From Bacteriovoracaceae bacterium UBA6144 (GTDB lineage Bacteria; Bdellovibrionota; Bacteriovoracia; Bacteriovoracales; Bacteriovoracaceae): DNA of 13,030 nt. Made by a program: the position numbers and the translations under genes. The DNA is taken from positions 64,487 to 77,516 of the forward strand of contig DIVA01000021.1 in assembly GCA_002435705.1 (NCBI GenBank), given 5' to 3'. Position 1 is the first letter of the stretch, and each line of letters begins with the position of its first letter. Positions 1 to 5,886 of the stretch are shown here, in pieces. Under the pieces are notes generated by a model. That model searched no databases, had not been told where the DNA came from, and was given only the letters and a program-made list of their open reading frames with translations.

Positions 1-1431
1 AACCACGGTAAAGAAGAAATGCGCGCCCGCGATCTCTTCTACGCCATGTGGACACCAGACCTCTTCATGAAGCGTGTAGAAACAGACGGCACTTGGAGCT
101 TCTTCTGCCCCAACAAGGCTCCAGGACTCCATGACTGCTTTGGCGAGAAGTTCGAAGCGCTCTATGAGAAGTACGAGAAAGAGGGACGTGCAGCACGCAC
201 CATGAAGGCCCGTGACCTGTGGTTTAAGATCATCCAGTCTCAAATTGAGACGGGTTCTCCCTTCATGCTCTTTAAAGACTCTGCTAACAAAAAATCCAAC
301 CAACAAAACTTGGGAACGATTAAGAGCTCAAACCTATGCACCGAGATCATCCAGTACACTTCTGAAAAAGAGATCGCTGTGTGTAACCTCGCTTCTATCG
401 CTCTGCCGATGTTTGTGACCAAAGAGGGGACTTACGACTTCAAGAAGCTCTATGAGGTCACGTATCAAGTGACTCGTAACTTGAACCGCATTATTGATCT
501 CAACTACTACCCTGTGGAAGAGGCCCGTTACTCGAACATGAAGAACCGTCCCATCGGGATTGGCGTTCAGGGTCTAGCGGATACCTTCTTCAAGATGCGC
601 ATGAGCTTTGACTCCGAACAAGCGCGTCAGCTGAATAAAGACATCTTTGAGGCGATCTACTTTGCCTCTCTCAAAGCTTCTAGTGACCTCGCACGCGAGC
701 ACGGGGCTTATGATTCTTATGCCGGCTCACCGATCTCTCAGGGCATCCTTCAGCACGATATGTGGGGCATCGCTGATTCTAAAAACTGGGACTGGACAGG
801 ACTGCGTAACCAGATCCGTGAAGTGGGTGTGAGAAATTCACTCTTGATGGCACCGATGCCAACAGCTTCCACCTCTCAGATTCTGGGTAACAACGAGTGT
901 ATCGAGCCGATCACCTCGAACATCTACACCCGTCGTGTGCTCTCCGGAGAATTTGCGGTGGTGAATAAGTTCTTGGTGCGTGATTTGATTAAGCTGGGTC
1001 TGTGGAATGAGCAGTTGAAAGACACCATCATCTCTCACAACGGATCGGTTCAGTACATCGAAGGCTTGCCGACAGAAATTAAAGAAATCTATCGCACTGT
1101 TTGGGAAATCAAGCAGAAGTCGATCCTAGAGATGTCGGCTGATCGAGGCGCCTATATCGATCAGTCACAATCTCTTAACATCCACATGGAAGATACCAAC
1201 TTTGGTAAGCTTTCAAGCTTGCACTTCTCAGCGTGGAAGTTGGGACTGAAGACCGGGATGTATTACCTGCGCACTCGTCCAGCGGTGGATGCGATTAAGT
1301 TCACCATCAAGCAGCCTGTCGTGAAAGCCCCTCAGCCGGTGGCCATCCCACAGGTGAATATGGCCGAGCAGGAAGCGGCGATGATGTGTTCTTTGGATAA
1401 TCCTGAGGATTGTGTTTCTTGCGGTAGTTAA
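1..1431 (+). CDS. nrdA: Ribonucleoside-diphosphate reductase, class I large (alpha) subunit, 5'-truncated
   Basis: This is the catalytic subunit that reduces ribonucleoside diphosphates to deoxyribonucleotides in the cytoplasm, together with a radical-generating NrdB. The frame is open from base 1, and the N-terminal ATP-cone and early barrel lie outside the window. About 476 residues are visible. The thiyl-radical motif NLCTEI is present, with the radical cysteine encoded at 337-339. The redox-partner cysteine is in AVCNLAS. PMPTAST and the paired tyrosines of GMYYLRTRP (radical transfer) follow. The C-terminal tail ends DCVSCGS, giving the mobile CxxC pair that re-reduces the active site. 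Motif wording and the CGS terminus resemble the eukaryotic-type NrdA lineage rather than the E. coli type (established family knowledge, recalled). No nrdB follows; the next gene is convergent, so nrdB must be upstream or elsewhere. Identification is secure. Confidence 0.97.
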   Translation, partial: NHGKEEMRARDLFYAMWTPDLFMKRVETDGTWSFFCPNKAPGLHDCFGEKFEALYEKYEKEGRAARTMKARDLWFKIIQSQIETGSPFMLFKDSANKKSNQQNLGTIKSSNLCTEIIQYTSEKEIAVCNLASIALPMFVTKEGTYDFKKLYEVTYQVTRNLNRIIDLNYYPVEEARYSNMKNRPIGIGVQGLADTFFKMRMSFDSEQARQLNKDIFEAIYFASLKASSDLAREHGAYDSYAGSPISQGILQHDMWGIADSKNWDWTGLRNQIREVGVRNSLLMAPMPTASTSQILGNNECIEPITSNIYTRRVLSGEFAVVNKFLVRDLIKLGLWNEQLKDTIISHNGSVQYIEGLPTEIKEIYRTVWEIKQKSILEMSADRGAYIDQSQSLNIHMEDTNFGKLSSLHFSAWKLGLKTGMYYLRTRPAVDAIKFTIKQPVVKAPQPVAIPQVNMAEQEAAMMCSLDNPEDCVSCGS

Positions 1432-1442
1432 GCGTTTTCAAA

Positions 1443-1463
1443 TCGCCCTTTCGCTTGGGGCGA
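1443..1463. other. Small hairpin after nrdA stop
   Basis: A perfect 6-bp stem (TCGCCC with GGGCGA) encloses a 9-base loop 11 bases after the nrdA stop codon. No T-run follows on either strand. With the larger hairpin at 1472-1506 it fills the gap between nrdA and the convergent protease gene. It probably contributes to termination or 3'-end stability, but this is inferred from position only. Confidence 0.45.
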
Positions 1464-1471
1464 GAATGTTC

Positions 1472-1506
1472 GGGGGTAGGCCGTGTGTGTTCGCGCGCCT
1501 ATCCCC
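1472..1506. terminator. Strong hairpin between convergent nrdA and protease genes
   Basis: Ten base pairs (GGGGGTAGGC with GCCTATCCCC, one G-T wobble) continue after a one-base bulge into five more pairs (GTGTG with CGCGC, two wobbles) closed by a TGTT loop. The stop codon of the minus-strand protease gene lies 2 bases beyond it. The structure is symmetric enough to form in RNA from either strand. It lacks a U-tract, so it would be a non-canonical bidirectional terminator or a 3'-end protecting structure. The hairpin is plain in the sequence; the role is inferred. Confidence 0.55.
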
Positions 1507-1507
1507 A

Positions 1508-2389
1508 CTATAAAAGCGAGTTCTCAAAAAAGCGTAAATCTTCACTGCCAGCGATTTTTTCTTTGAGCTCTTCCAAGATGCGATAGAGGGGCACCGCCAT
1601 ATTGTAGCCGTCTTCACTCACGCCGTACTTACTCTGGGCATACACCACAGCGATCACTTCACCGGCTTGATTGATCAATGGTCCACCCGAATTTCCGGAA
1701 TGCACGGGAGCAAAAAAGAGCCAGGTATTGCGACGGTAGGGTTGGAGTCCTGAGCCTTCAGAGTAATGAATTCCTTGACCGGCCGGATTCCCAATCGCCG
1801 CAAACACACCCGCGTAATCGGGCGAGCGTGTGGCCCGCAGACGGTGGCGCGGGAGAGTTTGGATCTGTCGGGGATTGCGGTTAAAGAGCCCTGGTTTTTT
1901 GGACTTCATTTTTATCAAACAAAAATCCATCTCTCGGTGGCAATACACCACACGTTCGCAATCAAAGGAGTCTTTTCCGTCACCGGTTTGCATCCGAAGA
2001 CTTTTGCACTGAGTGGTATTATTGCGACTGGTGGAGAGCACGTGTTGGTTGGTCAGGATGTAGCCCTCACCGATGTGAAAAGCGGTTCCAAATGAGCCGG
2101 CGTCATCACCAGGGGTGACACGAAAGGTAGCATCTGAGAGAGCGCGGATGGTTTCAAATTTTTCGTGGGAGACATTTATGGTTTTTGAGGTGCTTCGAAA
2201 TTCCCATTCTTTAGAGACCTCTCTCTCTTGATGATTCTTAAACAGATTTGCGGTCGAGAGGGAGACGTGCTCTGATTTTACACGGACTCCCGAATAGACA
2301 GCACTAAAGAGCATGACCGTTCGACTGGGAACAATCACCGCATGGGAGAGGGAAGTAGTAAGCGTGAGAGCGAACAATAAAAAGCGCAT
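1508..2389 (-). CDS. Exported trypsin-like serine protease
   Basis: A 293-residue S1-family (chymotrypsin fold) protease. Residues 1-17 form a signal peptide ending SLSHA. A non-catalytic leader of about 65 residues follows, then the protease domain from about residue 85. The triad is visible: His116 in TNQHV, Asp155 in MDFCLIK and Ser234 in GNSGGP. The GTAF segment before the histidine and the AIGNPAG loop resemble the V8/HtrA-like end of the family. Cys128, 144, 150 and 157 cluster and could form disulfides in the periplasm or outside the cell. No PDZ or prepeptidase C-terminal domain is present, so it is not a DegP. The gene is convergent with nrdA and divergent from the next gene. Its substrate is unknown. 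Secreted trypsin-like proteases are numerous in predatory Bdellovibrio (established knowledge), which fits but does not prove the role. Confidence 0.9.
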   Translation of the reverse strand: MRFLLFALTLTTSLSHAVIVPSRTVMLFSAVYSGVRVKSEHVSLSTANLFKNHQEREVSKEWEFRSTSKTINVSHEKFETIRALSDATFRVTPGDDAGSFGTAFHIGEGYILTNQHVLSTSRNNTTQCKSLRMQTGDGKDSFDCERVVYCHREMDFCLIKMKSKKPGLFNRNPRQIQTLPRHRLRATRSPDYAGVFAAIGNPAGQGIHYSEGSGLQPYRRNTWLFFAPVHSGNSGGPLINQAGEVIAVVYAQSKYGVSEDGYNMAVPLYRILEELKEKIAGSEDLRFFENSLL

Positions 2390-2429
2390 AGGGCATTGTG
2401 ACCTAAAAAGAGTCCTCAGTGTTTAAGGC

Positions 2430-2459
2430 GGGTAGACTTTACAAAGTCTGCCTCTTTTT
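2430..2459 (+). terminator. Intrinsic terminator-like hairpin just upstream of a start codon
   Basis: A 10-bp stem (GGGTAGACTT with AAGTCTGCCT, two G-T wobbles) closes a TACA loop and is followed by CTTTTT, the form of a Rho-independent terminator read on the plus strand. The next start codon is at 2474, only 14 bases after the T-run, and the upstream gene reads the other way. It therefore looks like an attenuator in the leader of the following gene, or the end of a very short plus-strand RNA. An operator with dyad symmetry is the alternative. Confidence 0.55.
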
Positions 2460-2473
2460 GCGATGATAAGTGC

Positions 2474-2917
2474 ATGAAATCACTTCTTTGCGTATTCGTT
2501 TTATTTCTCTCCCTTGAGGCCCTGGCCCAAAAAGATTTAGGCGTGGGCTTCAGCCTCGGTCACCCCACAGGCGTGACGGCACGCAAGTGGACGGAGGAGG
2601 CCCGCTCAATCGATGCATCCATGGGGTGGAGCTTTGGGCGCGACCCGAATCTGATCATGCAAGGGGCTTATGTTTTTCATTTTAAAGATGCTCTTTACTT
2701 CAATGATAAGCACCCACTGGATGCCTATGTGGGCCTTGGGGGTATGATTGATTTTGATGATGACATCGAGCTGGGAGCACGCATGCCTCTGGGTTTGTCT
2801 TATTACTTCAATAATCGTGAAGCGGAAGGCTTTGCAGAGTTTGCTCCGACGCTAGAATTGATCCCAAAAACCAATTTTGGTGCTCAACTGGCCTTGGGGA
2901 TGCGCATCTACTTTTAG
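2474..2917 (+). CDS. Small exported beta-barrel-like protein (DUF3996-like)
   Basis: A 147-residue protein with a clear signal peptide (about residues 1-18, ending ALA before QKD). The mature part alternates polar and hydrophobic residues in short beta strands: GVGFSLGHPTG, DAYVGLGGMI, ARMPLGLSYYF, FAEFAPTLELIP. It ends in an aromatic residue (RIYF), as outer-membrane beta-barrels do for BAM recognition. The GHPTG, VGLGG, RMPLGL and LELIP segments resemble the DUF3996 family as I remember it; that link needs a profile search. Function is unknown and an outer-membrane location is inferred. No good Shine-Dalgarno is seen before the ATG, and a terminator-like hairpin sits directly upstream. Confidence 0.8.
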   Translation: MKSLLCVFVLFLSLEALAQKDLGVGFSLGHPTGVTARKWTEEARSIDASMGWSFGRDPNLIMQGAYVFHFKDALYFNDKHPLDAYVGLGGMIDFDDDIELGARMPLGLSYYFNNREAEGFAEFAPTLELIPKTNFGAQLALGMRIYF

Positions 2918-2963
2918 ATAAAGTCTATAACTTCTTCGTTTTTATCGATTATACCTCTTCACG

Positions 2964-2990
2964 CCTCTTAGCTAGAATCAATCTAGGAGG
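2964..2990 (+). promoter_or_regulatory. Possible Shine-Dalgarno-occluding hairpin, with strong RBS AGGAGG
   Basis: The ribosome binding site AGGAGG (2985-2990) lies 5 bases before the ATG of the 40-residue ORF. CTAGA (2972-2976) can pair with TCTAG (2982-2986) across a 5-base loop. CCTC (2964-2967) can pair with GAGG (2987-2990) across a 4-base bulge. The fold would bury the whole Shine-Dalgarno. Complementarity is visible; regulation is inference. Confidence 0.4.
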
Positions 2991-2995
2991 TCTCT

Positions 2996-3118
2996 ATGAG
3001 ACAGGTACTTATTCTTTTTGCTTTTATTACGATGGTCATGGCTTCAAGTTGTGCTCACCACTATCCGGGTGCTTCACAAGAGCCACTGAACCCGAGAACC
3101 AGCATCATTCCTCGCTAG
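2996..3118 (+). CDS. Small candidate lipoprotein, 40 residues
   Basis: A short gene supported by an excellent Shine-Dalgarno (AGGAGG, 5-base spacing). The product starts MRQVLILFAFITMVMASSC: a charged N-terminus, a hydrophobic core and a cysteine at residue 19 after small residues. This is an imperfect lipobox, since Ala stands at -3 where Leu is usual. The mature part would be about 22 residues rich in Pro, Ser and His, with no recognisable domain. It resembles the tiny entericidin-like or hypothetical lipoproteins of Gram-negatives in size only. Its stop codon interlocks with that of the convergent gene in the CTAG at 3115-3118. I am fairly confident it is translated; lipidation is probable. 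Confidence 0.65.
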   Translation: MRQVLILFAFITMVMASSCAHHYPGASQEPLNPRTSIIPR

Positions 3119-3453
3119 GGAGTGGGACGGCCTAGGCGCTCTGAATAGAGATGAAGGCCCAAAAGGTCCACTGCACTTTGGTCCTTAAACCCGCATACAT
3201 CCACTCCCTTCATTTTCATCACTCGACCCCGCAGTTGTTTGACACAGACATCGGAGCCCAATGGATCGGCCAGTTTGGTTTTGAGATCCAGGGGGTAGGG
3301 GCGTAATCCCTTCAGGGCTTTTTGGGCTTGGCAGACCCCAAGGCAAGAGTAGTACTTCACCTCTTGGGCGGAGAGGCTTGAAGAAAATAGGCCCGCAATC
3401 ATAAGAGCGGCCATGGGAAACCTGAGGCCAGTCATAAGTTTTGCTAAGGGCAT
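3115..3453 (-). CDS. Small exported protein with four cysteines, unknown function
   Basis: A 112-residue protein with a long signal peptide (about residues 1-29, core AALMIAGLF, ending SLSA before QEV). The mature part is about 83 residues, basic, with Cys37, 41, 70 and 87, likely two disulfides in the periplasm. The C37xxxC41 spacing does not match a heme (CxxCH) or a thioredoxin site. The start at 3453 is chosen because AAGGAG lies 6 bases upstream; a TTG at 3457 in another frame is rejected. It ends in a 4-bp CTAG overlap with the lipoprotein gene and diverges from the response regulator with only 45 bp between starts. I do not recognise the family. Confidence 0.75.
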   Translation of the reverse strand: MPLAKLMTGLRFPMAALMIAGLFSSSLSAQEVKYYSCLGVCQAQKALKGLRPYPLDLKTKLADPLGSDVCVKQLRGRVMKMKGVDVCGFKDQSAVDLLGLHLYSERLGRPTP

Positions 3454-3498
3454 TCAATTCTCCTTGGGGCAGAGATCCATAGGGGTTTAGTATGAATC

Positions 3499-3867
3499 AT
3501 GGATTCTGCTGTTAAATCTATTTTGGTCGTCGATGATGAAAGAGACATCTGTGATCTACTCTCGCTTGAGTTGATTGATCAAGGGTTCACGTATTTTATT
3601 GCTCACAGTGTAGCAGAAGCTGTGAAGATTTTGAAAAATTCACCAGTTGACCTCGTTATCACAGACATCCGGATGCCTCATAAATCTGGCATCGATTTAC
3701 TGCACGAATTGCGACTCACCAATCGCAAACTTCCGGTCGTTTTTATGACGGGATTCTCAGATCTCTCAGAGGCTGAAGCCATGCGTATGGGCGCCTCAGC
3801 CGTGGTGGCTAAACCCTTTGAGATGAGTGAGATGGTCAAAGTTTGCGCGAGTCTTCTGGATCACTAA
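3499..3867 (+). CDS. Single-domain response regulator (CheY-like receiver)
   Basis: A 122-residue receiver domain with no output domain. The acidic pocket is Asp12-Asp13 (VVDDE), the phospho-acceptor is Asp56 (ITDIRMP), the switch threonine is Thr84 (FMTG) and the conserved lysine is Lys105 (AKPFE). It would take phosphate from a histidine kinase or phosphotransfer protein and signal by protein contact. No kinase is adjacent, so the partner is unknown. It is not clearly chemotaxis CheY; Spo0F-like relay or DivK-like roles are equally possible. An earlier ATG at 3492 is out of frame and encodes only seven residues. A TAGTAT -10-like element ends 5 bases before the ATG. The stop is 1 bp from the stop of convergent msrA. 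Confidence 0.93.
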   Translation: MDSAVKSILVVDDERDICDLLSLELIDQGFTYFIAHSVAEAVKILKNSPVDLVITDIRMPHKSGIDLLHELRLTNRKLPVVFMTGFSDLSEAEAMRMGASAVVAKPFEMSEMVKVCASLLDH

Positions 3868-3868
3868 A

Positions 3869-4417
3869 CTAGAATTTTACTTCTCGCACGAAATGGCAGG
3901 TGTAGCCTCCAGGATTTTTTTTCAGATAATCCTGATGATACTCCTCCGCACTCCACCAAGCATCGAAGGCCGTGACCTCTGTGACGACGGGAGCTTTCCA
4001 AGCCCCGCTTTTATTCACGCGATCGATCACCGTCACCGCCGTGGCTTTCTGGGCTTCAGAGTGAAAAAAGATCGCCGAGCGGTACTGGGTACCGATGTCA
4101 TTGCCTTGTTGATTTTTGGTGGTGGGGTTGTGCATACGAAAAAACCACTCCAGCAGTTTCTCGTAGGAGAGCTTGGTGGGATCAAATTCTACCTGAATGG
4201 CTTCAGCGTGACCGGTGCGTCCGGTTTTAACTTCAAGATAGGTGGCATTCTTAGTGGCACCACCCGTGTAGCCGACTTCAGTTTTCAGGACTCCGGGGAT
4301 CTCACGGATGATCTCCTCCATTCCCCAAAAACATCCCCCTGCCAGTGTTGCTGTTTCCGTTTTCACCTTTGCCTCCACACTCAAACTCAATAAAAGGGCC
4401 CATAAGATTGTTTTCAT
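3869..4417 (-). CDS. msrA: Exported peptide-methionine (S)-S-oxide reductase MsrA
   Basis: The enzyme reduces the S epimer of methionine sulfoxide in oxidised proteins. The 182-residue form starting at 4417 begins MKTILWALLLSLSVEA, a signal peptide, so the enzyme acts in the periplasm or as a surface protein. The catalytic Cys29 lies in GGCFWG, followed by VGYTGG, GHAEA, the YDP-like FDP and GNDIGTQYRS motifs. The recycling Cys174 lies in GGYTCH. A longer frame from 4471 exists, but it would put 18 odd residues before the signal peptide and would start upstream of the -10 element. A promoter with its -10 seven bases before the ATG supports 4417 and a leaderless mRNA. No MsrB is attached or adjacent. 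Identification is secure; export is strongly supported. Confidence 0.95.
   Translation of the reverse strand: MKTILWALLLSLSVEAKVKTETATLAGGCFWGMEEIIREIPGVLKTEVGYTGGATKNATYLEVKTGRTGHAEAIQVEFDPTKLSYEKLLEWFFRMHNPTTKNQQGNDIGTQYRSAIFFHSEAQKATAVTVIDRVNKSGAWKAPVVTEVTAFDAWWSAEEYHQDYLKKNPGGYTCHFVREVKF
3894..3922 (+). terminator. Terminator-like hairpin for the response regulator, inside msrA
   Basis: On the plus strand TGG-C-AGG pairs with CCTCCA (six pairs, one bulged C) around the loop TGTAG. GGA and eight consecutive T follow. It begins 26 bases after the response regulator stop, within the msrA region that encodes the conserved NPGGYTC motif and preceding lysines. Part of the pattern is forced by those codons, so chance is possible. 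Confidence 0.5.
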
Positions 4418-4424
4418 ACCGGTC

Positions 4425-4452
4425 AATGTAGCACGAAGCAAATTGGTGACAA
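4425..4452 (-). promoter_or_regulatory. msrA promoter, extended -10
   Basis: On the minus strand TTGTCA (4447-4452) is separated by 16 bases from TACATT (4425-4430), preceded by the extended -10 TGC. The -10 ends 7 bases before the msrA ATG at 4417, so transcription should begin at or next to the start codon. The 13-mer TGCTACATTGACC recurs upstream of ung. Confidence 0.6.
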
Positions 4453-4502
4453 AGAGACATCTCTTTAACACGACTGGTTACCTGTATTTGGTTTTTTTAG
4501 AT

Positions 4503-4508
4503 TACAAT
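4503..4508 (+). promoter_or_regulatory. -10 element of the ceramidase-like gene
   Basis: TACAAT ends 8 bases before the ATG at 4517, again predicting a start of transcription at or beside the start codon. No Shine-Dalgarno is visible, which agrees with leaderless translation. I see no convincing -35 at 16-18 bases. Confidence 0.45.
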
Positions 4509-4516
4509 AATCTTCT

Positions 4517-5182
4517 ATGTGTTTTTGGGATCACTGGCAGCCAGCCACCTTAAAATTTTGCGAAGAGATGCTCTGCGGTCCTATCCGTCAGCCTGCAAAT
4601 ACTTTCTCAAACATCGGCTTCATCATCGCGGGTCTTTGGATCTTGTGGCAGGAACGTAAGAATTCTTGGTCCGCTTTTAAGCTCATGGGTCTCGCCGCCA
4701 TTTCCGTCGGGATCACCTCTGGGGTCTATCACGCCAGCATGACTTTCTTCTGGCAGTTTTTTGATGTCTCGAGCATGTTCATGCTCATTCTCTTGGCCCT
4801 GTGTTTTAATTTAACTCGCAATAAACTGCTTACTCCTGAGCGCTTCACTTTGGTCTACACCCTACTGCTTTTGAGTTCCATGGCGCTGATGCTGATCCTG
4901 AAGGGAGCATCGGGTGAATATATCTTCGCCATCGAGGTGATTGCGGTGACACTTCTCGAGTACAAGATCATGCGTTCAAAAGTGCGCGTCTCTTATCATT
5001 ATTTTCTTAAATCGATTGGTACTTTCATCATCGCCTTCATTGTGTGGATTGGTGACATCAAGGGCTGGTGGTGTGATCCGCAGAACCACTACCTGCAGGG
5101 CCATGCGATTTGGCATATCCTCAATGCACTGGCCGTGGTGTTTCTCTACCGCTTTTATCGCGCTAATCCAGTTACCAAATAA
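4517..5182 (+). CDS. Ceramidase-family seven-helix membrane protein
   Basis: A 221-residue integral membrane protein with about seven hydrophobic segments, matching alkaline ceramidases (CREST superfamily). These enzymes cleave the amide of ceramides to sphingoid base and fatty acid. The zinc-site pattern is complete: Ser68 and His72 (SGVYH), Asp83 eleven residues later (FFD), and His196 and His200 (GHAIWH). These spacings equal those I recall for human ACER3 (S77, H81, D92, H217, H221). The N-terminal calcium loop is changed: FCEEM replaces the ACER3 DWCEEN, losing the first Asp and the Asn. The other family signatures RQPANTFSN and WWCDPQNH are present. The 3' end overlaps ung by 11 bp. Family membership is confident; ceramide as substrate is inferred, and another lipid amide is possible. 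Confidence 0.87.
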   Translation: MCFWDHWQPATLKFCEEMLCGPIRQPANTFSNIGFIIAGLWILWQERKNSWSAFKLMGLAAISVGITSGVYHASMTFFWQFFDVSSMFMLILLALCFNLTRNKLLTPERFTLVYTLLLLSSMALMLILKGASGEYIFAIEVIAVTLLEYKIMRSKVRVSYHYFLKSIGTFIIAFIVWIGDIKGWWCDPQNHYLQGHAIWHILNALAVVFLYRFYRANPVTK

Positions 5183-5822
5183 TTTTATCTCTACCGTTTT
5201 TCGTTAAGAACTCATTGGCCTTGGAAAAAGGTTTTGAGCCAAAAAATCCTCGATAACTCGAAAGCGGTGAGGGGTGGGGTGAGGTCAGGATGAGATGTTT
5301 TGTGGCGTCGATGAGGGAAACCTTTTTTTGAGCCGGCAGTCCCCACAAAATAAACACCACCGGCTGACTCTTTTCACTCACCATTCGGATGATCTGATCA
5401 GTGAAGGGCTCCCAGCCTTTTTTTTGATGAGAGCCCGCCCGATCTTTTTCTACACTCAAGACCGTATTTAAAAGCAGCACACCTTGGCGCGCCCACGCGA
5501 CGAGTGAGCCGTGAAGAGGAGCAGGAAGCTTCAGATCCGTTTCGCGCTCTTTAAAAATATTCACGAGACTGGGTGGAATCTTGACCCCTTCCTTGACTGA
5601 GAAAGCGAGGCCATGGGCTTCACCCTCACCGTGATAGGGGTCTTGGCCCAGGATCACCACTCGCACGTCTTCAAGAGGTGTGAGTTCAAGTGCCGAAAAA
5701 AGTTGTGAGGGTTCTGGGTAGACAGTTTTTTTGAGTTTGATCTCTTGCTCCACGAAGGAGCGTGGGGTTTTAAAAAGTTCTGCAAGCAGGGGAGAGTGCC
5801 AGGATGGAGGAATCTTCAACAT
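5172..5822 (-). CDS. ung: Uracil-DNA glycosylase, family 1
   Basis: Removes uracil from DNA as the first step of base excision repair in the cytoplasm. At 216 residues it is the usual length. Motif A GQDPYHG carries the water-activating Asp61 and Tyr63; Phe74 (GLAFSV) stacks on uracil. LLNTVLSV holds Asn119, which reads uracil. HPSPLSSYRGFFG carries His183 and the minor-groove wedge Leu187. The ORF begins MLKIPPSWHS, typical of the family. The Shine-Dalgarno is weak (an AAGAG about a dozen bases upstream). A candidate extended -10 promoter lies inside the beginning of the divergent exonuclease gene region. The 3' end overlaps the ceramidase-like gene by 11 bp. Identification is secure. Confidence 0.97.
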   Translation of the reverse strand: MLKIPPSWHSPLLAELFKTPRSFVEQEIKLKKTVYPEPSQLFSALELTPLEDVRVVILGQDPYHGEGEAHGLAFSVKEGVKIPPSLVNIFKERETDLKLPAPLHGSLVAWARQGVLLLNTVLSVEKDRAGSHQKKGWEPFTDQIIRMVSEKSQPVVFILWGLPAQKKVSLIDATKHLILTSPHPSPLSSYRGFFGSKPFSKANEFLTKNGRDKIIW

Positions 5823-5836
5823 AGTTTAAATTACTC

Positions 5837-5865
5837 TTACCAAGCACCTTGGGTCAATGTAGCAT
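5837..5865 (+). promoter_or_regulatory. Candidate promoter of the exonuclease operon
   Basis: TTACCA (5837-5842), a 17-base spacer and TAGCAT (5860-5865) form a moderate sigma-70-like match, four of six in each box. Its -10 ends 7 bases before the ATG at 5873, consistent with a leaderless transcript. It overlaps the oppositely directed ung promoter, so the two would compete for polymerase. Confidence 0.4.
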
Positions 5866-5886
5866 ACTCTCTATGCGTTATGTCAT
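5856..5886 (-). promoter_or_regulatory. Candidate ung promoter, extended -10
   Basis: On the minus strand TGCTACATTGACC repeats exactly the msrA -10 region, with the -10 TACATT at 5856-5861. A -35-like ATGACA (5881-5886) is 19 bases away, a long spacer that an extended -10 could tolerate. Transcription would start near 5849, leaving a leader of about 27 bases before the ung ATG at 5822. Confidence 0.45.

Noticed and set aside
1766..2095. Plus-strand open frame of 109 codons opposite the protease gene
   Set aside because: It lies wholly within the minus-strand protease, which has a complete catalytic triad and signal peptide. The frame has no RBS or recognisable motif.
3129..3138. Palindrome GCCTAGGC near the lipoprotein stop as a terminator
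   Set aside because: It has no loop and no T-run, and lies in the coding sequence of the four-cysteine protein. The imperfect hairpin nearby (3154-3186) also lacks a T-run.
3827..4393. Plus-strand open frame of 188 codons across the end of the response regulator and msrA
   Set aside because: It overlaps two genes with complete family motifs, and its translation has no domain character. It is a shadow of msrA codons.
4418..4471. Longer MsrA start at 4471
   Set aside because: It would add 18 residues before a clear signal peptide, and the promoter -10 lies inside the extension.
5831..5842. Possible SOS operator near ung (TTAC repeats)
   Set aside because: The TTAC elements are direct, not inverted, repeats. 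I could not build a LexA-type dyad, so damage regulation is not claimed.
5849..5872. TTG start adding eight residues to the exonuclease
   Set aside because: There is no RBS, the added residues precede the first beta strand without need, and the predicted -10 lies within this stretch.
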